Shown: positions 16,529 through 26,467 of the stretch, in pieces
Layout: each line of letters begins with the position of its first letter
Position numbering within the stretch: position 1 is the stretch's first letter
NCBI GenBank assembly: GCA_947454255.1
Contig: CANGIU010000001.1
Coordinates: 53,742 to 117,741, forward strand
DNA: 64,000 bases
Source of the DNA: Micrococcales bacterium
GTDB lineage: Bacteria; Actinomycetota; Actinomycetes; Actinomycetales; Microbacteriaceae
Direction: 5' to 3'
Program-made: the position numbers and the translations under genes
Notes under the pieces: generated by a model
Seen by the model: the letters and a program-made list of their open reading frames with translations, nothing else
Told to the model about the DNA's origin: nothing
Database searches by the model: none

Positions 16529-17100
16529 TGAATGAAAATCAAGCACCGGTAAACGGAAGCAAACTTGCCGGACCATTTGACGAATCTGAATTCGTTGATT
16601 CAACGGATCTAGCAGAATTTGGATCTATCGCTTTTATTCCAAACCCAAGAGTTAGTGTCCGAGCTGAAATTGAAGAAGGCACCGGAAGAATGGTGGCGCT
16701 TTCCTTTGATTTCAAAGACAGCTCACTACAGGTGCAAGCTTTTGCAAGCCCAAAGGGAGAGAACCTTTGGGAAGAGGTGTTGAACGATATCGTTGCAAGT
16801 CTTGAGTCGCAGGGCGTTTCGCTCGAACGTCATAGTGGCCCATTCGGAAGTGAAGTTCATGCTCAGATGCCCATGAGCGCGAGTGAGACTAAGACCGTGC
16901 GTATGTTTGGTTTCTCAGGGGATCGTTGGTTGCTACGGGGAGTAATTTCTGGGCCTGCTGTCAACGAGCTAGAAAGTCGTACCGAACTTGAGAATGTGTT
17001 TAGGGGGATAGTGGTAAGGCGTGGGGAAGTTCCTCTTCCACCTAGAGAGTTATTACCACTTTCTTTACCCGAAGGTGCAATTGTTCCTAAGGCGAACTAA
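16528..17100 (+). CDS. DUF3710 domain-containing protein
   Basis: A 190-aa actinobacterial protein of unknown function that usually follows dut. Conserved family segments: GPFDESEF near the start, RMVALSFDFKDSSLQVQAF, ERHSGPFGSEVHAQMP and FGFSGDRWLLRGVISG. It has no membrane segment or known catalytic motif. Both ends use the TAATG overlap (with dut and with DUF3159), showing tight translational coupling. In related genomes an OB-fold protein often lies between this gene and DUF3159; it is missing here. Confidence 0.88.
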   Translation: MNENQAPVNGSKLAGPFDESEFVDSTDLAEFGSIAFIPNPRVSVRAEIEEGTGRMVALSFDFKDSSLQVQAFASPKGENLWEEVLNDIVASLESQGVSLERHSGPFGSEVHAQMPMSASETKTVRMFGFSGDRWLLRGVISGPAVNELESRTELENVFRGIVVRRGEVPLPPRELLPLSLPEGAIVPKAN

Positions 17101-17774
17101 TGACCCAAGAAGAGAAGGTTTCAAAATACGGATTACGTAAGACCGCCGACGGATATCAAGTTGATGCAAAGAGTTTGCTAGCAAGTGTTGGTGGTGTTCA
17201 AGGGTTAATCGAGACTACGTTACCTGGCTTTCTCTATGTGCTTAGTTATTCCATTTTTCGAAACCTTAGCGTTTCTATAACAGTTGTTGTCTGCGCAGTG
17301 CTAGCTTTGACCATTCGCCACCTAGTCAAGAAGAGGCCCTGGACTCAGCTGGTTGGATCTCTCGCAGGACTTGGGGTTGCTGTCTACTTGACTCTTCGTC
17401 CCGGTGGTCAAGCCGCAGATTATTACCTTAAGGATTTTTGGATAAACGGTGCATATGGATCTGCTCTGTTACTGAGCGTAATTGTTAGGGTTCCAATCGT
17501 GGGTCTTCTTGTTGGGCTGCTAACAAACCAAGGGTTGAGCTGGCGTAAAGTTCAGAGGAAAGTCCGATACTTTGATCTGGTAACCCTCCTGTGGGTTGGA
17601 CTTTTTGCCACACGGCTAGCTGTCGAGTTACCGCTCTATTTGGCCGGAAATGTAGTGATATTGGGCTTTGTAAAGATAGTTCTCGGCCTACCGTTCTATC
17701 TGACGATGATTTGGGTTTCTTGGCTTCTGCTAAGACGGGTCGTTAGAGCCGAACTAGATGGTAATTTGGAATAA
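17100..17774 (+). CDS. DUF3159 membrane protein
   Basis: A 224-aa integral membrane protein of the DUF3159 family; function unknown. After a short soluble N-terminus (residues 1-about 35) there are roughly five to six hydrophobic segments, for example [44 protein letters not shown] and [19 protein letters not shown]. The motif NGAYGSALL followed by the RVPIVG segment is typical of the family. TrkA-type potassium proteins often follow it in other actinobacteria but are absent here; acnA comes next after 32 nt. Confidence 0.85.
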   Translation: MTQEEKVSKYGLRKTADGYQVDAKSLLASVGGVQGLIETTLPGFLYVLSYSIFRNLSVSITVVVCAVLALTIRHLVKKRPWTQLVGSLAGLGVAVYLTLRPGGQAADYYLKDFWINGAYGSALLLSVIVRVPIVGLLVGLLTNQGLSWRKVQRKVRYFDLVTLLWVGLFATRLAVELPLYLAGNVVILGFVKIVLGLPFYLTMIWVSWLLLRRVVRAELDGNLE

Positions 17775-17806
17775 GAGTATTCAGTTTTGCTTATAGGAGT
17801 TGGCTT

Positions 17807-20485
17807 TTGTCCAAGATAAATAGTTTTAGTGCGCGTTCTGTATTGGATGTCAACGGGAAGCAGTACGTCGTCTACAAATTAGACAGTGTCCTTAAGGGGA
17901 AGCTGCCATACTCCCTCAAGATTTTGCTTGAAAATCTCTTGAGAACTGAAGATGGCGCAAACATCACTGCTGAGCACATCAAGGCAATCGCCAACTGGGA
18001 TCCGACTGCTGAACCAGATACCGAAATTCAGTTCAGTCCAGCTCGCGTCATCATGCAGGATTTCACCGGTGTTCCATGCATCGTGGACCTAGCAACAATG
18101 CGTGAAGCGGTAGCTGCATTGGGTGGAGACCCAAAGAAGGTCAATCCTCTAGCCCCCGCAGAACTTGTTATCGACCACTCCGTGGTTATTGACGTTGCAG
18201 GAAGTCCTGATGCATTCGAACGAAACGTTGCATATGAATACGAACGCAACGGGGAAAGATATCAGTTCCTTCGTTGGGGTCAAAGCGCTTTCAATGATTT
18301 CAAAGTTGTTCCTCCTGGCACAGGAATCGTGCACCAGGTAAACATTGAGTACCTAGCAAGAGCGATCATGACGCGAGAGGTAGGCGGCGAATTAGTTGCT
18401 TACCCAGATAGCTGTGTTGGAACAGATTCTCACACCACCATGGTTAACGGACTCGGAGTACTTGGTTGGGGAGTTGGCGGCATTGAGGCTGAAGCCGCAA
18501 TGTTGGGTCAGCCAGTTTCTATGCTTATCCCTAAGGTGGTTGGCTTCAAGCTAACCGGGTCTATCCCAGTTGGCGCTACTGCAACCGATGTGGTTCTCAC
18601 GATCACAGAGAAACTCCGCAAGCATGGCGTCGTAGGGAAATTTGTTGAATTCTATGGGGCAGGCGTCGCAGCTGTGCCATTGGCAAATAGAGCCACAATT
18701 GGAAACATGAGCCCTGAGTTCGGTTCTACCGTTGCGATTTTCCCTATCGATCAAGTGACCATCGACTACCTTCGGGGCACTGGTAGATCTGAAGATCAGA
18801 TTGCGCTGGTTGAAAAGTACAGCAAAGAGCAAGGTTTGTGGCACGACGAGAAGAACGAAGCAGACTACAGCGAGTATCTAGAACTTGATCTTGCAACTGT
18901 TGTCCCATCTATTGCAGGACCAAAGCGCCCTCAGGATCGAATCGAATTGCATAAGGCCAAAGAGCATTACGCAGAGGACATCAAAACATACAGCCCTGAA
19001 GTGTCCAAGCCTCAGCAGGTACTCGAAGCCGATTTTTCAATAGACAATGGAATCGTTGCAATTGCGTCGATTACTTCTTGTACCAACACTTCAAACCCTT
19101 CTGTGATGATGGCAGCAGGCTTGCTGGCACGTAAGGCAGTGGCACGTGGAATCAAGAGCAAGCCTTGGGTTAAGACTTCATTAGCCCCTGGATCAAAAGT
19201 TGTTACAGAATACTTTGATAAGGCAGGGCTTACTGGAGATCTAAACAGTTTGGGATTTGATCTCGTTGGCTATGGCTGCACAACCTGTATTGGAAACTCA
19301 GGACCATTGGATTCAAACATCTCAGCAGCTATCAATGAGCATGACTTGGCTGTTACAGCAGTTCTTTCAGGGAACCGAAACTTTGAAGGACGTATCAATC
19401 CAGATGTGAAAATGAATTACCTGGCTTCGCCTCCGCTCGTGGTTGCTTACGCACTTGCTGGAACCATGGACTTTGATTTCGAAACTGAATCTCTTGGCAC
19501 TGATAATCAAGGTAATCCTGTGTATCTAAGTGAGATTTGGCCGAGTCCCGACGAAGTTCAAAAGACGATTGATGAAACTATCAATTCTGATATGTTCACT
19601 AAACAATATGCAGGTGTCTTTGATGGTGATTCGAAGTGGCAATCACTGCCGACTCCAACAGGCGCTACTTTCAGTTGGGACCCTTCGAGCACTTACGTTA
19701 GGAAGCCGCCATATTTTGATGGCATGACTATGCAGCCTAAACCTGTTGTTGATGTTATTAGCGCAAGAGTGCTTGCCAAGCTTGGTGACTCCGTTACAAC
19801 AGATCACATTTCGCCCGCCGGTTCAATAAAGGCGGATTCTCCTGCAGGAAAGTATCTAACTGACCATGGGGTTTCTAGAGTTGACTTCAACTCTTATGGA
19901 TCAAGACGTGGTAACCACGAAGTGATGATTCGTGGAACATTTGCCAACATCAGATTGCGTAACCAATTGCTCACCGATGTTGAAGGTGGATACACCAGAG
20001 ATTTCACAACCGAAGATGGTCAGCAATCGTTCATCTACGATGCGTCAAACAATTACCAGAAGCAGGGCGTCCCGCTCGTAATCCTTGCAGGTAAGGAATA
20101 TGGATCTGGTTCGTCTAGAGACTGGGCAGCGAAGGGAACTGCACTTCTCGGTGTCAAGGCTGTAATTGCGGAAAGCTTCGAAAGAATTCACCGTAGCAAC
20201 CTAATCGGCATGGGAGTTTTGCCTTTGCAATTTGCCGCTGGTGTAACTGCCGCAACCTTGGGTTTAGACGGCACAGAATCTTTCTCGATCGAAGGTGTTA
20301 CTGAGCTCAACCTAGGGACTACTCCAAAGTTACTTAGGGTGACTGCAAGCCCAACACAGCACAGCGCTGCCGATAAGGGTGTTGCTCATTTTGATGCGAT
20401 TCTGAGGATCGACACACCTGGTGAGGCGGATTACTTCCGACACGGAGGGATTTTGCAATATGTGCTTAGAAGCTTGGTTGGTTAG
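17807..20485 (+). CDS. acnA: Aconitate hydratase
   Basis: Isomerises citrate to isocitrate in the TCA cycle using a [4Fe-4S] cluster. 892 aa, normal for the monomeric AcnA type. Cluster ligands are in [17 protein letters not shown] (first Cys, near residue 425) and [14 protein letters not shown] (second and third). The swivel domain ends with [19 protein letters not shown] and [15 protein letters not shown], with substrate-binding Arg and Ser. TTG start with TAGGAG about 10 nt upstream. dxs follows 8 nt later, so the two are probably co-transcribed. Confidence 0.97.
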   Translation: MSKINSFSARSVLDVNGKQYVVYKLDSVLKGKLPYSLKILLENLLRTEDGANITAEHIKAIANWDPTAEPDTEIQFSPARVIMQDFTGVPCIVDLATMREAVAALGGDPKKVNPLAPAELVIDHSVVIDVAGSPDAFERNVAYEYERNGERYQFLRWGQSAFNDFKVVPPGTGIVHQVNIEYLARAIMTREVGGELVAYPDSCVGTDSHTTMVNGLGVLGWGVGGIEAEAAMLGQPVSMLIPKVVGFKLTGSIPVGATATDVVLTITEKLRKHGVVGKFVEFYGAGVAAVPLANRATIGNMSPEFGSTVAIFPIDQVTIDYLRGTGRSEDQIALVEKYSKEQGLWHDEKNEADYSEYLELDLATVVPSIAGPKRPQDRIELHKAKEHYAEDIKTYSPEVSKPQQVLEADFSIDNGIVAIASITSCTNTSNPSVMMAAGLLARKAVARGIKSKPWVKTSLAPGSKVVTEYFDKAGLTGDLNSLGFDLVGYGCTTCIGNSGPLDSNISAAINEHDLAVTAVLSGNRNFEGRINPDVKMNYLASPPLVVAYALAGTMDFDFETESLGTDNQGNPVYLSEIWPSPDEVQKTIDETINSDMFTKQYAGVFDGDSKWQSLPTPTGATFSWDPSSTYVRKPPYFDGMTMQPKPVVDVISARVLAKLGDSVTTDHISPAGSIKADSPAGKYLTDHGVSRVDFNSYGSRRGNHEVMIRGTFANIRLRNQLLTDVEGGYTRDFTTEDGQQSFIYDASNNYQKQGVPLVILAGKEYGSGSSRDWAAKGTALLGVKAVIAESFERIHRSNLIGMGVLPLQFAAGVTAATLGLDGTESFSIEGVTELNLGTTPKLLRVTASPTQHSAADKGVAHFDAILRIDTPGEADYFRHGGILQYVLRSLVG

Positions 20486-20493
20486 ATAGTTTC

Positions 20494-22428
20494 ATGAGCA
20501 TTCTTGAAGGGATTTCCAAACCAAGTGACTTGCGGAACCTAGCTGATTCTCAACTCACTGAACTCGCTCAAGAAATTCGTGAATATCTGATTGCAACAAT
20601 CACTTCAACTGGTGGACATTTGGGGCCAAATCTTGGAGTTGTTGAGCTCACTCTTGCAATCCATAAGGTTTTTGATTCGCCTCACGATCGAATTATTTTC
20701 GATACCGGTCACCAGAGCTATGTTCATAAGTTATTAACAGGAAGATCTGACCTATCAAAAATCAGAACTAAAGGTGGCATTGCCGGTTATCCGCAAAGAA
20801 TTGAATCTGAACACGACGTTGTTGAATCTTCGCACGCCTCATCATCGTTGTCTTGGGCTGATGGTATTTCACGAGCTTACAAATTAACAGGGCAAACAGA
20901 TAGGGCTGTCGTTGCAGTAATCGGCGATGGGGCTTTAACCGGTGGTATGGCTTGGGAAGCTCTGAATAACATCACTGATGATAACGACCGCAAGCTAATC
21001 ATCGTTGTGAATGACAACGGTCGATCATATGCTCCGACAATTGGTGGTTTAGCTAGATATCTAAATAATGTAAGAACTGAGCCAATGTATCGCAAGATGT
21101 ATCGAAGCTCCAGAAAGTTCTTTTCAAAGTTTGGATTACCTGGCCGGATGCTGTTCTCAACTGTCCGTGGTGCGGGTAAGGGGTTGCTTGGCACGTTTGC
21201 ACCAAAGAGCATGTTCCCTAACCTTGATATCAAATACATCGGCCCAATAGATGGACACGATTTGGAAGCGATGGAACAGGCGCTAAGGCAGGCTGAGAAA
21301 TATGCTGCACCCGTAATTGTTCACGCAGTGACTCAAAAGGGCAGGGGATTTAACCTCGCCGAAGAAGATACCGAAGATCAGTTTCACGCAGTAGGTCAAA
21401 TTGACCCAATCACCGGTAAATCTCTGGAGAGTAGCAGCGGTCCAACCTGGACATCCGTCTTCTCCGATGAAGTTTTGAAGCTAGCGAGTGCTGATCAGAG
21501 AATTGTTGGCATAACCGGGGCCATGCTTATTCCAGTGGGTCTCAAACGCTTTGCAGATGTCTACCCAGAGCGCGTGTTTGATGTGGGTATTGCTGAACAG
21601 CATGCAGTCGCATCTGCAGCTGGTTTAGCCTTTGGTGGGCTTCATCCTGTTGTCGCTATCTATGCGACATTTATGAATCGCGCGTTCGATCAGGTTCTGA
21701 TGGACGTCGCTCTTCACAAGGCTGGAGTTACCTTTGTGCTTGATAGAGCAGGTGTGACTGGCCCAGATGGGGCAAGTCACCATGGAATGTGGGATCTCGC
21801 TCTGCTGCAGATTGTTCCAGGAATTCAAATTGCCGCTCCAAGAGATGCGCAAACTCTTCGGGAAGAATTGGCTGAGGCAATCGCTGTGTCTGACCGGCCT
21901 ACTGTTTTACGTTTCCCGAAGGGCTCTATTCCAATCGACATTCCTGCTGTTCGGAAGATGGAAGACGGAGTTGAAGTTCTTAGTGAATCACCAAGTAAAG
22001 ACGTTCTCATCGTGGCAATTGGTGCAATGGCTAACGTTGCACTAAAGGTTGCTGATCTTCTTTCCGCGCAAGGAATAGGAAGCACTGTTATCGACCCACG
22101 CTGGGTAGTGCCGGTTCGTAAGAGTGTTATTGATTTAGCAAACAACCACCGCTTAGTAGTCACAATTGAAGATGGTGTGCGCGTTGGCGGAATTGGAACA
22201 AGGATTAGACAGGACCTGCGTGCAGCGCAAGTGGACACAGCGCTAAGCGAATTGGGTCTGCCTGATGAATTCCTAGAGCACGCTTCTCGGTCTGAAATTC
22301 TCGAACGAGTTGGACTCACAGCGCAAAGTATTGCTCAGGAAATTGTGGCGCAGGTTGTTGGTGCAAGAGTTCCTCACGCTCGTCAAATTGACGAAATGCC
22401 TACTCAGAAACCTCAGGCGTCTCTTTAG
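20494..22428 (+). CDS. dxs: 1-deoxy-D-xylulose-5-phosphate synthase
   Basis: Thiamine-diphosphate enzyme joining pyruvate and glyceraldehyde 3-phosphate, first step of the MEP isoprenoid pathway. 644 aa. GHQSYVHKLLTGR holds a substrate-binding His; GDGALTGGMAWEALNNI is the ThDP/Mg motif. The transketolase-like middle has VGIAEQHAVASAAGLAFGG with the catalytic Glu, followed by DRAGVTGPDGASHHG. The C-terminal domain is IDPRWVVPVRKS. ATG start 8 nt after acnA. Its last 29 nt overlap the convergent RNase D gene. Confidence 0.96.
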   Translation: MSILEGISKPSDLRNLADSQLTELAQEIREYLIATITSTGGHLGPNLGVVELTLAIHKVFDSPHDRIIFDTGHQSYVHKLLTGRSDLSKIRTKGGIAGYPQRIESEHDVVESSHASSSLSWADGISRAYKLTGQTDRAVVAVIGDGALTGGMAWEALNNITDDNDRKLIIVVNDNGRSYAPTIGGLARYLNNVRTEPMYRKMYRSSRKFFSKFGLPGRMLFSTVRGAGKGLLGTFAPKSMFPNLDIKYIGPIDGHDLEAMEQALRQAEKYAAPVIVHAVTQKGRGFNLAEEDTEDQFHAVGQIDPITGKSLESSSGPTWTSVFSDEVLKLASADQRIVGITGAMLIPVGLKRFADVYPERVFDVGIAEQHAVASAAGLAFGGLHPVVAIYATFMNRAFDQVLMDVALHKAGVTFVLDRAGVTGPDGASHHGMWDLALLQIVPGIQIAAPRDAQTLREELAEAIAVSDRPTVLRFPKGSIPIDIPAVRKMEDGVEVLSESPSKDVLIVAIGAMANVALKVADLLSAQGIGSTVIDPRWVVPVRKSVIDLANNHRLVVTIEDGVRVGGIGTRIRQDLRAAQVDTALSELGLPDEFLEHASRSEILERVGLTAQSIAQEIVAQVVGARVPHARQIDEMPTQKPQASL

Positions 22429-23656
22429 CTTTGGCTTGAAGGCTGTCTAAGAGTACCGGTGTCAGTAAAGCAATTTGCCAATTCCTCGCATGCTTTGATC
22501 GCAAAACATTACCTAGTTCATCGGCGGTAAATACTCCAGGCGGCTCAAAGCAGATTGCTCGAAGAGTGTCTGGACTTAGTAGATTCTCGGGCGGAATCTT
22601 TTGACTTTCGGACAATTCCGCAATAGCGGCTTTGCTTGCGAGCAATCTCGCGTTCGCATCAGGGAATTTCAGTGGCCAATTGCGGTGGTTGGGGATTCCA
22701 GTTGTCTTAAGCCTTAGTTCAACCAAATTCTTTGTTGTGTTGCCCGAGCTGAACGCTTCCCACCAAGTGTCGATGTATGTTCTGCTAGCTCGGCCGCTAA
22801 AGGTTTTTAGAGTTGCAAGCTCTGACTTGCTCTTAGGCATTGCTTTTACAGCTGCAACAATAGCTATATCTGGAATGAGCCTTCCTGGTGCAATGTCCTT
22901 AGATATTGCAAGATCTTCTCTTGCGTCCCATATTGATTTTGCGATGGTTAGAGACCTTGCATCTTTCAGCTCGTGCAGTCCTGTTATTGAGCGCCAGCGA
23001 TCTAGCTTTGGAGGTTTTGGTGGTTGTGCGATGAGTGCGTCAAATTCTTCTATTGCTATGCCCATTTTTGAATTCGCTGCAAGGTCTTTTGAGACTTCAT
23101 TCCAAAGTTCATGCAAGACATCAACGTCAAGGGCGGCGTACTCGAGCCATTCAGGTCGCAGCGGTCTCTCACTCCAGTCAACTGCTGAATGTTCTTTGGC
23201 AAGCCTTAGGAGGAGGTAGTGCTCAGTGATAGTACCGAGGCTCACTCTGGGTAAACCTAAGATCCTGGAACCAAGTTCGGTATCTAAAATCTGTTTTGGC
23301 TTTATGCCAATTTCAGCCAAGCAGGGGATGTCTTGACTAGCTGCGTGAATGATCCAGGCTTTCGATGAGAGAGCTGCACTAAACGAAGCCCAAAGTTCTG
23401 GAGAGAAGTTGGCAACAGGGTCAATGAGATATATAACTTTGTTGTTGATTCCTACTTGAACTAAATAAGCTCTTTGTCCGTATCTAAACCCGCTGGCTCG
23501 TTCAGCGTCGATGGCCAATGGCTCATCGGTTTCTAGGCAGTCGGTTAGAACAGACTGCAACATTGTGTCGCTGTCGACTAAAAGGTATGGCAATCGAGAC
23601 TTAACTAATGGCGTTGATTCCGGTTCAGCTATTGCTTCAGCTGATTCTTCAATCAT
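22400..23656 (-). CDS. rnd: Ribonuclease D (HRDC domain 3'-5' exonuclease)
   Basis: DEDD-type 3'-5' exoribonuclease of 418 aa. Exonuclease motifs: LAIDAERASGFRYGQRAYLVQV (Asp-Glu), IIHAASQDIPCLAEIG and EYAALDVDVLHELW (final Tyr/Asp motif). An HRDC domain follows (GLHELKDARSLTIAKSIWDARE). The first 20 residues are an acidic extension. It is the second gene after DUF3000, overlapping it by 4 nt (ATGA). This DUF3000-RNase D pair next to dxs is common in actinobacteria. The 3' end overlaps dxs by 29 nt. Confidence 0.92.
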   Translation of the reverse strand: MIEESAEAIAEPESTPLVKSRLPYLLVDSDTMLQSVLTDCLETDEPLAIDAERASGFRYGQRAYLVQVGINNKVIYLIDPVANFSPELWASFSAALSSKAWIIHAASQDIPCLAEIGIKPKQILDTELGSRILGLPRVSLGTITEHYLLLRLAKEHSAVDWSERPLRPEWLEYAALDVDVLHELWNEVSKDLAANSKMGIAIEEFDALIAQPPKPPKLDRWRSITGLHELKDARSLTIAKSIWDAREDLAISKDIAPGRLIPDIAIVAAVKAMPKSKSELATLKTFSGRASRTYIDTWWEAFSSGNTTKNLVELRLKTTGIPNHRNWPLKFPDANARLLASKAAIAELSESQKIPPENLLSPDTLRAICFEPPGVFTADELGNVLRSKHARNWQIALLTPVLLDSLQAKAKETPEVSE

Positions 23657-24234
23657 TTAGCTCTCGCCATTTTGACTACGTCTTCACCACCAATGTGGAA
23701 ACCTGCCATGTCTGCGATGAGATCTTGCCAAGCTGCAAAATGAGGAGCTAGGTTGTCTTCTGTTGGAGACCAAGAAGCCCTAAGTTCGATTTCCGTATGC
23801 ACTGGCTCGTTAGCTAATCCGCCAACTCCAGTTGAAATCATTTTCGTAATAGTTCCAGCGCTATGTGAAAACAAGGCACCATGCTTCTGGAGAGCAAGTT
23901 CTAGAGTTCCCCACCAATAGTTCGCGTAGTCGTTGTCTTCAACAACATCTGACTCGAGGGGGGACTTGCCATAAGCAATTACTCTCATGTTGGAACCCCA
24001 AGTTTCGAATTGGGATGGGTCAAATAGAAAGACGATACGTCCAGCTGCTCTGTTATTTGGAGTGTCTGCTGGGTTTGGCTTATGAGTTGAGAATGCCAAC
24101 GCGTGGTCAGCGATGTTCGCTGGGGATGGAATCTGGTGAGTCTCCAATTCGGAGCGCATTAGCTCTGAACTTAGACCGAGAGCCGCGCTGGCAAACTGTG
24201 CCGGCACGTCTTTTTCAAATTCATATATTGACAT
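23653..24234 (-). CDS. DUF3000 domain-containing protein
   Basis: A 193-aa actinobacterial family protein with no assigned function. Conserved stretches: ADHALAFSTHKP, ASGRIVFL-like AAGRIVFLFDPSQFETWGSN, YANYWWGTLELALQKHGA and HTEIELRASWSPTEDNL. It is soluble, with no known catalytic motif. A TAGCCT hexamer lies 7 nt before the ATG, so transcription is leaderless or nearly so. It is coupled to RNase D downstream by an ATGA overlap. Confidence 0.87.
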   Translation of the reverse strand: MSIYEFEKDVPAQFASAALGLSSELMRSELETHQIPSPANIADHALAFSTHKPNPADTPNNRAAGRIVFLFDPSQFETWGSNMRVIAYGKSPLESDVVEDNDYANYWWGTLELALQKHGALFSHSAGTITKMISTGVGGLANEPVHTEIELRASWSPTEDNLAPHFAAWQDLIADMAGFHIGGEDVVKMARAK

Positions 24235-24240
24235 CTGTTC

Positions 24241-24247
24241 TAGGCTA
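24241..24247. promoter_or_regulatory. Shared -10 region of DUF3000 and the alpha/beta hydrolase
   Basis: TAGGCTA reads TAGGCT on the plus strand (24241-24246) and TAGCCT on the minus strand (24247-24242). The minus copy is 7 nt from the DUF3000 ATG. The plus copy predicts a start of transcription at about 24253, which excludes ATG 24249 and favours TTG 24297 for the hydrolase. Confidence 0.5.
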
Positions 24248-24296
24248 AATGCGGGAGGGTCTAGTTAGCCCTTGCCACGCCGCTCATGGAGGTCAG

Positions 24297-25376
24297 TTGC
24301 TGAGGTTTATTGCTAAGTATGTAGCTGCCTTTAGGCTGCTCTGGATTACGGAAAGAGTAAAGGGTGATTTCAAGATCCTTAGGGTGTCGGAGACTAATGG
24401 CGTAACCCGTATCCTCTTGCCGCATAACGCCGACACAGCTGCGCCTGGTACGCAGTCCCTATTCTGGGCCTCACGTAAAGGTCACGCGCTAGTAGAGCCA
24501 GCAGAAAGCGTCAGCGAGGGTCGCTGGTTCAAGGTTTTGCGCAATTTTGGAAAGCCTCCAAAATCTACCAAAGGAGCTTGGCTTTCTGGTTGGTTAGGTG
24601 AGCTTCTAGAGCATTTCGGTTCATTGAAGTACGAGAATGTTCAACTTCCAAACGGAACTCTTGCAACTAGGACCTCGAATAGCTCAACCCATTGGGTAAT
24701 CCACGTGCATGGACGCAAAGCCTCAATCGGAGAGACGCTACGAAATTTTTCGCTGTTCGATGATCTTGGCTTCAATCAGATAGCCATTTCTCATGAAACT
24801 GACCCAAAACCTCTAGGGCTTGGTGCCCAACGCTCTTTCTTGGGCTCTCGAGAATGGAAGCAGGTTGAAGACGCAGTCCGATATGCCCAGTCTGAAGGGG
24901 CCACCAAAGTATTACTGTTTGGTTGGTCACTTGGAGGAATGTTTGTTGGGCAATACCTAAACAGATCTAACTCGCAAAATGCTGTTGTTGGAGCGATCTT
25001 TGACTCGCCGATGTTTGATGTCCGCCACACACTTCGATTTCAAGCAACACTTGTTGGATATAACTCGCAGTTCGCCGATGAAGTGTGTGACTTGATTGGT
25101 TCGTCTAGGCTTCTGAGAATTTTTGGCTTCCCCAAACTTGATTTCGATTCTTTCTCGCTTTCAGCAAAGAAATTGGCAACCAACGTTCCATCTCTGGTCA
25201 TGTATTCAAAGAACGATGGCTACGTCGCCTATGAGGATGCTGAGACATTCTCTCAACTAAACGAAAACACCTATACGGTTGATTTTCCAGGGGCACGTCA
25301 TTGCAGATTGAAGAACTCAGATTCGCCGAAGTATGACAAGGCAATTACAGAGTTTGTTTCAACACTTCAAATCTAA
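24297..25376 (+). CDS. Alpha/beta hydrolase
   Basis: Serine hydrolase fold protein, substrate unknown. The nucleophile elbow is LLFGWSLGGMFVGQYL (GWSLGG); the acid is probably in MYSKNDGYV and the His in GARHCRLKN, giving a complete triad. A hydrophobic/amphipathic N-terminus (RFIAKYVAAFRLLWI) may contact the membrane. The track starts at ATG 24249, but the predicted transcript begins after it; TTG 24297 has GGAGG 4 nt upstream, so I use that (359 aa). Divergent from DUF3000; its 3' end overlaps the RibD-like gene by 32 nt. Confidence 0.8.
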   Translation: MLRFIAKYVAAFRLLWITERVKGDFKILRVSETNGVTRILLPHNADTAAPGTQSLFWASRKGHALVEPAESVSEGRWFKVLRNFGKPPKSTKGAWLSGWLGELLEHFGSLKYENVQLPNGTLATRTSNSSTHWVIHVHGRKASIGETLRNFSLFDDLGFNQIAISHETDPKPLGLGAQRSFLGSREWKQVEDAVRYAQSEGATKVLLFGWSLGGMFVGQYLNRSNSQNAVVGAIFDSPMFDVRHTLRFQATLVGYNSQFADEVCDLIGSSRLLRIFGFPKLDFDSFSLSAKKLATNVPSLVMYSKNDGYVAYEDAETFSQLNENTYTVDFPGARHCRLKNSDSPKYDKAITEFVSTLQI

Positions 25377-26040
25377 AGAAGAAGTTTTCATCGGCCTCTA
25401 AAACGTGAATCAATTCCGCTTTGCAATGCATTCCATTCAGGAATTCCTGCGCTAAAACCTTTGCATCAAATACAGAAACTTTGCCCGTAATGGTTAGGCA
25501 AATCTCATCAAGCAAATCCGCCCTACAGAGTTCCAGTGCTGTTGTGATACCTACCTCGAATAGGGGAGAGGCGCTCATTAGCTTTTCAGTTAGCTCGGCA
25601 AACGCACTCGGAGAATCCTTTGCCTCAATAGGTTCGAAAAGTAGATGGGAGTTTGGGTAACGCCTAGTCGGCTTCACTTGAGAAGCAATGATTACCGGAT
25701 TTGTGCTCTCATCCAAGGTTGCAGGAATATCTATTTCATCTGGCCTACTAGTAAAAATTGCTAGCGGAGCTAGCTTGGAGCTGCGTAGGTTCTCTGACCG
25801 CGCTGTTTTTCCTGTTGTGATGATTAGGTCGCTGGCCGATCTTATAGCCCTAAGGAAGTATCGATCTAATGGGCTAGATACATCATGGCTATTTTTACCC
25901 TGCTCAGTAGCAATTGAGATTACGTAGTTGAATCTTGAGCCCAATATTCTTGGATACCAAATCTTTGCTTCACTGAGTTCAGTGATATTTGGGTCAATGT
26001 CAAGAGATATATTGCCTGGGTAAAGTTCAACAACCTTCAC
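25345..26040 (-). CDS. RibD C-terminal (dihydrofolate reductase fold) family protein
   Basis: A 231-aa protein that looks like the pyrimidine reductase half of RibD. SPLDRYFLRAIRSASDLIITTGKTARSE matches the family core (DRxxLxALRxxADxVLVGxxTxRxE); LFEVGITTALELCRADLLDEICLTI matches the later GGPxL...GLVDEL segment, though the Gly-rich part is replaced by FEVGITTA. Nucleotide binding is plausible, but activity in riboflavin synthesis cannot be claimed. It overlaps sufE upstream by ATGA, so it is the last gene of a sulfurtransferase-sufE-ribD-like transcript. Confidence 0.65.
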   Translation of the reverse strand: MKVVELYPGNISLDIDPNITELSEAKIWYPRILGSRFNYVISIATEQGKNSHDVSSPLDRYFLRAIRSASDLIITTGKTARSENLRSSKLAPLAIFTSRPDEIDIPATLDESTNPVIIASQVKPTRRYPNSHLLFEPIEAKDSPSAFAELTEKLMSASPLFEVGITTALELCRADLLDEICLTITGKVSVFDAKVLAQEFLNGMHCKAELIHVLEADENFFFRFEVLKQTL

Positions 26041-26465
26041 TTGGTTTTCTCAGCAACCTGTCGCTTTATTCGGGCGAGCATGCCGTGCATGCCTCTAATT
26101 CGAAGGGGCGAAACCAATTCAGTCAGTTGAAGTTCGTTGATAAATTCATCGGAAAAATTTGCCACCACATCTATGGGTTGACCATTAAGAGCGATTTGCA
26201 GCAAGCTTGCGAAACCTCTGGTGGTTGGGGCCTCCAGAGGTGCAGTTAGGAAGATTTGTGCATTGCCATTTAGAACTTCAACAAAGAGAAATACCGGTGA
26301 TTGGCACTCTTCAACTCTTTCAAGCAATTCTGGATGATTGGAATAGCGATCAGGAAGTGGTGGAAGCGCATTTGCGTACTCAAGTAGAAGTTCAAGTCTT
26401 GAGGACTTCGGAACTTCGGCAAAGGCCTCAATTAGTTCTCTTGCGCTGTCTGGGTAGGTTGTCAA
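26037..26465 (-). CDS. sufE: SufE family sulfur acceptor protein
   Basis: Accepts persulfide sulfur from a cysteine desulfurase and helps Fe-S cluster assembly. 142 aa; the acceptor cysteine is in RVEECQSPVFLFVEVL (near residue 53), matching the family's GCQSxVWL. The C-terminal part LTELVSPLRIRGMHGMLARIK matches the usual L.. LSP.R.NGL ending. It lies 2 nt after the sulfurtransferase, which suggests a shared role in sulfur handling, and overlaps the RibD-like gene by 4 nt. No SUF operon is in this window. Confidence 0.9.
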   Translation of the reverse strand: MTTYPDSARELIEAFAEVPKSSRLELLLEYANALPPLPDRYSNHPELLERVEECQSPVFLFVEVLNGNAQIFLTAPLEAPTTRGFASLLQIALNGQPIDVVANFSDEFINELQLTELVSPLRIRGMHGMLARIKRQVAEKTK

Positions 26466-26467
26466 GA

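Noticed and set aside
22632-23219. 195-aa plus-strand ORF inside the RNase D gene
   Set aside because: Complement of a real gene with strong family motifs; no ribosome-binding site and no recognisable domain.
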